Notes under the pieces: generated by a model
The model's database searches: none
Told to the model about the DNA's origin: nothing
The model's input: the letters and a program-made list of their open reading frames with translations, nothing else
Shown: in pieces, positions 30,468 to 37,306 of the stretch
Numbering within the stretch: position 1 is the first letter of the stretch
Layout of the letters: every line of letters begins with the position of its first letter
Source: Micromonosporaceae bacterium
GTDB taxonomy: Bacteria > Actinomycetota > Actinomycetes > Mycobacteriales > Micromonosporaceae
NCBI GenBank assembly: GCA_019689695.1
Contig: JADGHA010000002.1
Location: 1 to 37,306, forward strand
Reading direction: 5' to 3'
Length of the DNA: 37,306 nucleotides
Program-made: the position numbers and the translations under genes

Positions 30468-33400
30468 CTAGTCGGGCATCAGCGCGGACCGCAAGAGCTG
30501 CGGATCGACGAGGTCGGGTGACGCCGCCTGCGCGGGAGCTGCCGCGCTCCCGCCCGCAGCGCCCGGACCGCTGCTCTGCGCCGCCGCGGCGCGCGGAGTG
30601 CTCGGCCCGCCGGTTTCGATGCCTTGCATAGCTTCCAGGAGGCGACGCGCCGCGCTGCCGGGCGGGAACTGCCGGTCGAGGTATTCGCGCAGTTCAAGGG
30701 CGCGCTGCCGGTGCTGGTCCAGGGCCTCGAGAACCTGCTTCACGTGCGCCGCCCAGGCCGGCAGCCGCTGCTGGCCAATCCGTTCCAGGGCGCTTCGGAT
30801 CGCCTCGGGGGTCAGCGTGCCATCCTCCGCGGTGACCGCCGCGAGCGCGTCGCGCAGCGCCTGGACGGTTACGCCGTCGCGAACTGTCGCCGGCTCTCCG
30901 AGCTCTGCCGGCACGTAGTGCGGATCGCCGAAGAAGAGGCCGGCGCCGGTCCCTTCGCCGACCACGACCGGGACGCCGGCACGAGCCGCTTCGCTGGCCA
31001 CCAGTCCGAAACCCTCGTGCATGGACGGCATCATCACCAGGTCCGCCTGGTAAAGATCGGCCAGCAGCTCGGCCTTGTTCGTGGTGAACGGCTTGACCAC
31101 GACCTCGTTCCCCGCGATCTCGGACAGCTGCCTGGCCTGGATCGCCGCCGCCGCACTGTCCGGTGCCCCACGCACCGTCAGGTGGGCGTCCACGCCGTCC
31201 GCGCGCAGCTCCGCGATGAGCTCGGCGGCGAAGTCCACGCCCTTGATCGGGTCGCCGGCCCGGCCCTGGACCAGGATCTCGAATCCGGCCCGGTCCGGCG
31301 GTCGCGGTGGCGGGCCCCCCGCCACCGCGGGCATGTCGGAGATGATCTCGTGGACCGGCGGGGCGACCTGCGCGGCTTCGGCGCTGAGCCGGGCCGCCTC
31401 CTTGCCCAGCAACGGGCCGACCCCGGCCACCAGGTCCGCGCCGCGCATCAGCGTGCGTTCGGTCTGCGCGTGCTGCAGCCCTTCGGCCGGGTTGCCCCGC
31501 AGGGCGTCCAGTACCTCAGGTGAGGTGTGCAGCACGTGGATGTACTTGGCGTCCGGGTAGACGTGTTCGACGAGCCACTGCGCCGCCCCGCCGCTGAACC
31601 GGGAATGCCCGACGACGACGTCGACGTGCGGCGGCAGGTTCTCCGGCAGCATGCTCATCGCCCGAGTGTCCGGCTCGCCCTTCGCGTCGACCACGCCCCA
31701 GACGTGCCGCACGCCGATCACGTGGACGCCCGGAGCGGGCTGCGCGTGCGTCAGCTCCGGATTGGAGAAGTCCACAGTGGAAACACGGGCGTAGACTTCG
31801 GCGCCAGCCGCACCGAACGCCTCGGTGAGCTCGCGGTTGGCGGTAGGCACGCCACCTCGGTTCGACCAGTACTCGGTCGAGACGGTCATGACCCGCAGCT
31901 TCTCGTCCGTCGGCACATCGGTGTCGCCGGCCCGGCGCAGGACCACTTCGCGCGGCGACAGCTCGCGTTCCCAGGTCGCGTGGTCCACCCGGGCGACGTC
32001 GTCGCCGAGCCCCATGACGATGTCGTGCAGGCCGCGTCCGCCGGTCTCGCCATCCGGTGGCGGCAGCTCGTGCACCGGCGGCGTGCGCTCCAGACCGAGA
32101 CTGTCCAGCATCGCGGCGACCTCGCGGGCAACATCTGGACCGACCGCCACCACGAGGTCCGCCCGCGCGATCACCGCCAGGTGGGCCGGATCGGTGGGAA
32201 CCGCGTCCAGAATCTGGACGATCTTCGCCTCCGGGAAGGCGTCCCGCCGTACGTCTGCGATGCCGGCCGTCTCGCCATAACCGATGATCACGTCCGCGTC
32301 GGCCGGCAGGCCGTCCAGACGCAGCAGAGGGCTGAGCCGACCGGTGATACCTGGTATCGGTGCGGCGCCGGAGACCTGGACTCGTGGCGCAAGTTCGGTG
32401 GACGGTACATCGGGTTGGCGGAGCAGTACGTGGTCGCCGATGCCGCCCAGCGCGGTGGAGACACGCTCCATCAGGCCTGGTTGCCCCGACCTGCCCGGCG
32501 CGGCGTCAAAGGCGAGAATGTGCAGCGGCGTGGTTGGCCGGTCGGCCGGCGCCCGGGGTGTCTCCTCAGGCCCGCCCGGCGGCTCCCCACCAAGTTGCTC
32601 CACTGTCGACATCGGTTGCGCCGGCCGAGGGTCGGGCCCGAGCTCCGACTCGATATCGCCCCAGCTGTCGTACAGCTCGCGACGTGAATGGAGCGGGCCG
32701 CCCTCGCTGATGGGCTTGACGCCCTTCCAGTCCGAGCCGAGCATCGCCCGCTTGCCGATCCAGGTGGCGTCCCGGCCGTGCTCGCCGTTCCACCCGGCCC
32801 GCGCGATGTCGTTCGGCGTCGGGTAGTCGCCGCGGCCGAACGGGTTGTTCGCGGCCCGGTTCAGGATGTCCTGGGCCGCGTCCTTCTGCCGCATCGCGTC
32901 GGCGACCATGTCGACCGGGTCGTCGGCGTGGTACTTGTGCCGCAGGCGGTTGATGTCCACGGTGTGGTCGCCGTTGGCCCAGGCCCGGATCTGCTCCATG
33001 TCCGCGTCGATGTCACGCATCTCGGCACGCAGCCGGTCCAGGATCGCGTTCACCCGGTGCTCGGTGTTCGGCGCCCAGTCGAAACCGGCCTTCGCCCACG
33101 CGTACCCACCGACGGTGGAGCTGGCGTGCACCTCGATGCGGTCCACGCCCGAGTAGCGGTACCAGTCCTCCAGGTACCGGTTCCACTCGGCCGCGAAGCC
33201 CTTGCCCTGCGAGCCCTCCGGCAGATGGAGCGTGTTGTGCTCGACGTAGATCGACCCGTCGTAGTCGCGGTGGAAGACCCGCACCACCCGCCCGACCGAG
33301 TGGGTCTCGGTGTCCACAAGGTCCATCCGGACCACGACGTCGTTCTTGTAGACGGTGACCGCGTACGGGTCCTCCAGGTCCATCCGGGTCCGCACGCCGG

Positions 33401-36400
33401 CGAACTCCTTGCCGTCAAGCAGCTTGGCGAACTCCTGCTTGATGGTCTCCGCCCACTTGGCGGCCTCCGCGTCGGTGCTGGGGATCAGCTCGTCCAGCGA
33501 CGGGCGGCGGCCTTCCTGCTCCCACCTCCGGTTGGTCCAGATCTCGTCGTGCGTGCTCTCCGGCGGCGACGCCGGCTCCGGCGCAGCCTCGTGGACGGGC
33601 TGTGCCTCCGCCGTGTGCTGCACCTCGGGCGTGGGCTGCGCCTCCGGCGTGTGGTGGACCGCCGGTCCGCGCTGGACCTCCGGCCCGCGGATCACGCCCG
33701 GCCCGTGCTGGACCTCGGGCGCGCGGATGACGCCCGGTCCGTGCTGGACCTCCGGCCGCCAGAAATGCGGCGGGTGCTGGACCTCCGGGTGCCAAATAGG
33801 GTGCGGCCGCGGCAGGTGATATGTCGGTTGACCGAGCCGGGCCAGGTCGCGGTCGATGCCCTCGATCTCCGACCAGAGCCGGGCCCGCGCCCCAGGCTCG
33901 GTGGTCTGCGCCAGTTCGCGCATCAGGTGCCGGCGCTCGTCCAGCCGGGCCCCGATGTGCGGGTCGGCCTGCGGCTGCGGCTCCGGCCGCGCCTCGGCGA
34001 CGAACAGCCGCCGCAGCCCGCCGAGGATCCGGCGGCCGATGCCCTGCGGCTCGGCCCGCCGCGCGGCCGCCTCGTGCTGCAGCGTCTCGGAGATCTCGTG
34101 CACCCAGGTACGCGCCAGCTGCTCACCGGCGACCCTGTTGTTGACCCGAACGACGTGGGGGTGCTCCGGCGTGCCGCGGCCCATGGTCGTCTCGGCGACG
34201 TTCGGCATCCCACGGCCGACCTCGGGCCGGAAGTAGTGCACCTGCCCGTCCGCGGTGTGCACCCGGACGAAGACGCCGTCCGATTGGATGTGCCGCACGG
34301 CACCGCCGGTGAAGTCCTCGGGCAGCACCCGGCCGGCCGCCTCGTGCAGTTCGAACTGGCTGACGTCCCACAGGTGCGGCGGCCGGCCGTCGGGCACGAA
34401 GCCGGTACCCGGGATGGGGCTCGCCGTGTGGGTGAGGGGCGGCTCCACGAAGCGGCCGGCGGCGGCGTCCCACTCGCCGATGACCCGTTCGCCGCTCGGC
34501 GTGTGGTGCGTGATCCGCCCGTTCTCGTAGACGACCCGGCTCCCGTCGCCGAGGTACGTCTCGACCCGGCCGATCTGGGCCAGGCGCGGGTCGCCCGCGC
34601 CGAGCAGCCGGCCCATGTGCGAGCGCACCGAGTTGACCGCGTTCTCCAGGCTGAGGTGGCCGTTGCGGCCGTCCAGCACCACGTCGCCGGCGAGCCGGCT
34701 GCCGTCCGGCTGCGGCTTGAACTTGGTCAGGGCGCGCTTGAGCTGGGAGTCCACCGCGCTGCGGGTGTCCGCCCCGACGTCCTTGTACTCGACCGCCCGG
34801 CCCGGGTCCTCCGGTCCGGTACGCTCCAACGCCTCCAGCGAGCGGTAGCCGTGGCTGCTCTGCGGGTGGGTCGGCAGCCGGGTGACGTGCCGGCCCTCGC
34901 TCGCCCGCAGCTCCGCCGTCGCGCGCTCGTTGGGGTCGAAGCCCTGCTTCGTCGTGGCGTACGCGTCGTGCACGCCCGGCCGGTACGCACTGCCCAGCGG
35001 TCCCGGCCGCTCCGGATTGGGCGGTGTGCCGCGCTCCTCCAGCAGGGATGGCCCGGCCTGATGGTCCACATGGGACTGCTGGTTGAGCTCCGGCACCGCC
35101 TGCTCGGCCTGGCGGTGCTGGATCTCCCCGAGGTCGATGCCGTGCTCGTGTGCCAGGCGTGCGGTGATCGGTCCCTGCAGCGCTCCCGGCTGGCGCTCGC
35201 TTGGGATCGGGTGGTTCGCGCTGGCGATGGCCGTCTCGGCGCGCGCCACCACATGCTCAGCGGTCAGCTCGGGGAATCGGGCGAGAACGTCGGTCCCGAC
35301 GGCCCGCTGGCCGGCGGGCGAGAGGTACTTGTCGAAGACGTACTGCCGCAGCTCTTCCGGGGTACGGTCGGCCAAGGCCCGATAGTCGTCGGAGCGAGGG
35401 AGCCGCGGATCGCTGTGGTAGCCGGGGCTGCCGGAGCCGGCCAGGCCGCGCAGGAACTCCTGCTGGACGACGAACGCCTCGAACTCCCGCTCGAAGCGCA
35501 GGTTCGCCAGGATCGCCTCGGCGTCCGCGCGGGAGATCGCGCCCCGGTTGACGCCATCCTGGACAGCTTCGAAGACCAGCTTGCTGTGCGGCTGCAGCGC
35601 GTGCATTCCCTCGTGGACGATGGTGGCCGCGATCGCGCTGATCGGCCGCGGCTGGCCGGCGTCCTCGACGCTGACGAAGGTCACGCCGATGTCGGCCCGA
35701 TAGCCGCCCCGGGCCGCCGGGTCGTTGACCCACGACTCGAGGTGGCCGGCCAGTTCCTCGGGGAGCAGGGCGCGGACGGACGCCATGTCCTTCGGGACGA
35801 CCCGCTCGAACGTGTGCAGGGCGTGCTCCTCGAACACCGGGCCGAGCACGTCGCCGATCTTCGCTACCGCGATCGCCTGGTCCATCACGTGCAGCTGGTG
35901 GGTGGTCGGGTCGATGCTGACCACCCGGGTGGCCATCTCCACCGACTCCAGCGGGTCGACGCCGTGCAGGTCGCGCCAGCCCGGGTCGGCCAGCTCACCA
36001 CCGTTGCCGAAGTCGCGCCAGCCCGCGTATCTGTCCGAGTACTCGTTGACCGCCTTGCTGAGCTCGCGCACGCCCTGGACCAGCTCGCGGATGTCGCCCG
36101 TGCGCTGCGCCTCGGCGACCAGCTCGCTGACCCGGTCGGCCTGCGCGGCCACCATGTCCAGGTCGTGCAGGCGTTGCGCGACAACGTGTTCCGGGTACTT
36201 GTCGAGCAGGTGCGCCTTCGCCTTGTCGACCAGCTCGTGCACCTGGTCCGGCAGCTCGGCACCGGTCCTGTTGCGGCCGTGCGCGAACGTCTCCGGGGGC
36301 GCGGGGGCCAGTTCCTGCGAGATCTGCTCCGGCCCGCCGGAAACCGCGTCGATCGCCTCCTGCCGCAGCTGCGCGATGGTGGCGTCGATCTCCTCGGCAG

Positions 36401-37058
36401 ACTTGGGGACGAACGAGCCGTCCTCAGTCCGTACCGCGAGGTGTTCCTGGGTCCACGCGACCACCTCGGGCGGCACGTCGGGGTTGGTGAGGTTGTGGCG
36501 TACGGACTCCGGCGTGACCGGCTGCGGGGTCTGCTCGACCGGCGCGGCGGTGCGGAAGGACACCTGGTCGGCCTCGATGAGGCGGACGTCCGGGGCGGGC
36601 TGCTCCAGGGCGTGCAGGTTCTCCGGTGTACGAGGGGCGTCCGGCGCGCCATGGAAGCCCTGCATCTGATCGTGCAAGGTCTGCCAGGCGTGGTTCAGCT
36701 CCTGGTGCACCAGTTCCGGCCGGGCCGCCACCTCGGTGGGCAGGTGCGCAGGCAGCACCACGCCGGCCGGTCCGGCCTGCACCCAGTGGCCGTCGACCAA
36801 CTCCATGGACGGCCGGAGCACGACCGGGTGCCCGGGCGGCAGGGACGAGTTGACCTGCAGCTTGACCTCCACGGTCAGCCCGTCCGGGTACTTGACGGTG
36901 AGAGTCTGCGTCTGCGGGTCCCAGACTGCCTGATGTGGACGGTCGGCGGCGCCCGGCGGCTGCCCCGCCAGCAGCCCGTCGACGTGCTGGTCGATGACGG
37001 CGGCGACGTCCTCCGGGGCCGCCACCGGCCGCTCGACGTGGATGGTCTCGGTCGGCAC
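30468..37058 (-). CDS. Giant multidomain toxin-like protein (zincin, nuclease-like, GNAT-like, GT4-like modules)
   Basis: 2196 residues, no signal peptide or membrane helix, no WXG motif. Segments I can identify: N-terminal beta-rich region (1-110); helical region (120-345); zincin metallopeptidase-like domain around HEGMH (482-486) with a downstream FEREFEAF glutamate helix (522-529); CDI-nuclease-like module with VEYK (756-759), DGRN (796-799) and GRVETYLGDG (830-839); a second degenerate HEISE helix (987-991); a PEVQHGPGVIR repeat linker (1090-1150); a GNAT-like fold (about 1195-1335) with QGKGFA (1284-1289) and YAWAKAGFDW; and a GT4-like glycosyltransferase region (1511-2115) with KG (1939-1940) and E2015-x7-E2023, whose N-lobe occurs twice. 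An Ala/Pro/Gly tail ends it. GTG 37058 lacks a clear ribosome site and lies 26 bp after a 71-residue gene. Domain calls are from motif reading; a polymorphic toxin or effector is the best overall guess. Confidence 0.85.
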   Translation of the reverse strand: MPTETIHVERPVAAPEDVAAVIDQHVDGLLAGQPPGAADRPHQAVWDPQTQTLTVKYPDGLTVEVKLQVNSSLPPGHPVVLRPSMELVDGHWVQAGPAGVVLPAHLPTEVAARPELVHQELNHAWQTLHDQMQGFHGAPDAPRTPENLHALEQPAPDVRLIEADQVSFRTAAPVEQTPQPVTPESVRHNLTNPDVPPEVVAWTQEHLAVRTEDGSFVPKSAEEIDATIAQLRQEAIDAVSGGPEQISQELAPAPPETFAHGRNRTGAELPDQVHELVDKAKAHLLDKYPEHVVAQRLHDLDMVAAQADRVSELVAEAQRTGDIRELVQGVRELSKAVNEYSDRYAGWRDFGNGGELADPGWRDLHGVDPLESVEMATRVVSIDPTTHQLHVMDQAIAVAKIGDVLGPVFEEHALHTFERVVPKDMASVRALLPEELAGHLESWVNDPAARGGYRADIGVTFVSVEDAGQPRPISAIAATIVHEGMHALQPHSKLVFEAVQDGVNRGAISRADAEAILANLRFEREFEAFVVQQEFLRGLAGSGSPGYHSDPRLPRSDDYRALADRTPEELRQYVFDKYLSPAGQRAVGTDVLARFPELTAEHVVARAETAIASANHPIPSERQPGALQGPITARLAHEHGIDLGEIQHRQAEQAVPELNQQSHVDHQAGPSLLEERGTPPNPERPGPLGSAYRPGVHDAYATTKQGFDPNERATAELRASEGRHVTRLPTHPQSSHGYRSLEALERTGPEDPGRAVEYKDVGADTRSAVDSQLKRALTKFKPQPDGSRLAGDVVLDGRNGHLSLENAVNSVRSHMGRLLGAGDPRLAQIGRVETYLGDGSRVVYENGRITHHTPSGERVIGEWDAAAGRFVEPPLTHTASPIPGTGFVPDGRPPHLWDVSQFELHEAAGRVLPEDFTGGAVRHIQSDGVFVRVHTADGQVHYFRPEVGRGMPNVAETTMGRGTPEHPHVVRVNNRVAGEQLARTWVHEISETLQHEAAARRAEPQGIGRRILGGLRRLFVAEARPEPQPQADPHIGARLDERRHLMRELAQTTEPGARARLWSEIEGIDRDLARLGQPTYHLPRPHPIWHPEVQHPPHFWRPEVQHGPGVIRAPEVQHGPGVIRGPEVQRGPAVHHTPEAQPTPEVQHTAEAQPVHEAAPEPASPPESTHDEIWTNRRWEQEGRRPSLDELIPSTDAEAAKWAETIKQEFAKLLDGKEFAGVRTRMDLEDPYAVTVYKNDVVVRMDLVDTETHSVGRVVRVFHRDYDGSIYVEHNTLHLPEGSQGKGFAAEWNRYLEDWYRYSGVDRIEVHASSTVGGYAWAKAGFDWAPNTEHRVNAILDRLRAEMRDIDADMEQIRAWANGDHTVDINRLRHKYHADDPVDMVADAMRQKDAAQDILNRAANNPFGRGDYPTPNDIARAGWNGEHGRDATWIGKRAMLGSDWKGVKPISEGGPLHSRRELYDSWGDIESELGPDPRPAQPMSTVEQLGGEPPGGPEETPRAPADRPTTPLHILAFDAAPGRSGQPGLMERVSTALGGIGDHVLLRQPDVPSTELAPRVQVSGAAPIPGITGRLSPLLRLDGLPADADVIIGYGETAGIADVRRDAFPEAKIVQILDAVPTDPAHLAVIARADLVVAVGPDVAREVAAMLDSLGLERTPPVHELPPPDGETGGRGLHDIVMGLGDDVARVDHATWERELSPREVVLRRAGDTDVPTDEKLRVMTVSTEYWSNRGGVPTANRELTEAFGAAGAEVYARVSTVDFSNPELTHAQPAPGVHVIGVRHVWGVVDAKGEPDTRAMSMLPENLPPHVDVVVGHSRFSGGAAQWLVEHVYPDAKYIHVLHTSPEVLDALRGNPAEGLQHAQTERTLMRGADLVAGVGPLLGKEAARLSAEAAQVAPPVHEIISDMPAVAGGPPPRPPDRAGFEILVQGRAGDPIKGVDFAAELIAELRADGVDAHLTVRGAPDSAAAAIQARQLSEIAGNEVVVKPFTTNKAELLADLYQADLVMMPSMHEGFGLVASEAARAGVPVVVGEGTGAGLFFGDPHYVPAELGEPATVRDGVTVQALRDALAAVTAEDGTLTPEAIRSALERIGQQRLPAWAAHVKQVLEALDQHRQRALELREYLDRQFPPGSAARRLLEAMQGIETGGPSTPRAAAAQSSGPGAAGGSAAAPAQAASPDLVDPQLLRSALMPD
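33609..33791 (-). repeat. Coding tandem repeat, 12-residue PEVQH units
   Basis: Within the giant gene, residues 1090-1150 are built from units starting PEVQH or PEAQ; the two best (PEVQHGPGVIRA and PEVQHGPGVIRG) are nearly identical 36-base copies. The stretch separates the peptidase/nuclease half from the GNAT/glycosyltransferase half and looks like a flexible or extended linker that may vary in copy number between strains. Confidence 0.85.
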
Positions 37059-37084
37059 CAGCTGGTACGGCCGGTGCTGCGCGG

Positions 37085-37300
37085 TTACGCCGCGTACGTC
37101 CCCCGGTCCGGCCAGCTCCCCTGGCTGCGGTAGAGCTTCAGGACCTTCCAGACCACCGCCCCGAAGTTCCGGTCCTGCTCCGTGTCCAGGGACCGACCCT
37201 GCTGCGACTCCTTGCTGATCACCAACCGGTGGTTCATCTCCGGATACCCGAAGATGTACTCCACCTCCTGCTTGTCTTCCCGGACCTTCTGAAAGTCCAC
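37085..37300 (-). CDS. Small conserved-looking protein preceding the giant gene (possibly truncated by window edge)
   Basis: A 71-residue soluble protein (MDFQKVREDKQEVEYIFGYPEMNHRLVISKES..., then FGAVVWKVLKLYRSQGSWPDRGTYAA). GTG at 37300 is the only start visible, but the frame stays open to the window end (I-L before it), so the gene may begin further right and no ribosome site can be judged. It ends 26 bp before the giant gene in the same direction, so the two are probably one operon. A small partner gene before a large effector often encodes a chaperone or targeting factor; that role is inference. Confidence 0.65.
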   Translation of the reverse strand: MDFQKVREDKQEVEYIFGYPEMNHRLVISKESQQGRSLDTEQDRNFGAVVWKVLKLYRSQGSWPDRGTYAA

Positions 37301-37306
37301 CAGTAT

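Noticed and set aside
33609..33791. CRISPR-like regular repeats
   Set aside because: The 36-base periodicity is explained by in-frame 12-residue protein repeats with no unique spacers.
32688..37133. 1481-residue plus-strand open frame opposite the giant gene
   Set aside because: It is a complementary-strand shadow caused by high GC: composition is Arg/Val/Gly/Leu monotony without domains, while the minus strand has clear enzyme motifs.

Overview
The window is about 37.3 kb of very GC-rich DNA. Genes are tightly packed, with many ATGA/GTGA start-stop overlaps, strong G/C bias at third codon positions, GTG and TTG starts, and several apparently leaderless promoters. This points to an actinobacterium. 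The gene content (alpha-glucoside and xylose loci, SseB and SUKH proteins, a giant toxin-like protein) would fit Micromonosporaceae, but that family-level placement is inference. I saw no rRNA, tRNA, CRISPR array, insertion sequence or phage gene.

The left part (1-11.8 kb) is sugar catabolism. Two AglF/AglG-type ABC permeases, a LacI-type regulator and a GH13 alpha-glucosidase run on the + strand; the substrate-binding protein should lie just off the left edge, behind an unusual C-rich tract. An acylphosphatase gene follows and ends in a perfect 13-bp hairpin. Next comes a xylose locus: xylA-xylB on the minus strand, divergent from a ROK-family repressor, with two promoters interleaved in 39 bp. 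A TcmP-like orphan and a membrane-anchored binding-protein/von Willebrand A fusion follow on the minus strand.

The middle (12-24 kb) holds four units. (1) An SsuABC/TauABC-type transporter followed by a cysteine-free Rrf2 regulator. (2) A fumarylacetoacetase-family hydrolase divergent from a GntR/FCD regulator and lutABC. A perfect 14-bp palindrome sits over both promoters, and the hydrolase may release the L-lactate that LutABC oxidises. (3) An AEC-family carrier, plus a CPA1 Na+/H+ antiporter translationally coupled to a UBP-type zinc finger protein. (4) An SRPBCC protein and a LolA-like lipoprotein.

The right part (24-37.3 kb) looks like a polymorphic-toxin or conflict locus. A 2196-residue minus-strand protein appears to combine a zincin metallopeptidase (HEGMH), a CDI-nuclease-like module (VEYK...DGRN), a Pro/Val/Gln/His repeat linker, a GNAT-like acetyltransferase fold and a GT4-like glycosyltransferase with a duplicated N-terminal lobe. 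A 71-residue conserved-looking protein precedes it, cut at or near the window end. Beyond it, a run of small minus-strand genes encodes mostly unknown, immunity-like proteins, a WHH-type nuclease-like domain fused to a SUKH immunity domain, and a double SseB-domain protein. This right-hand locus is the best candidate for something not yet described.
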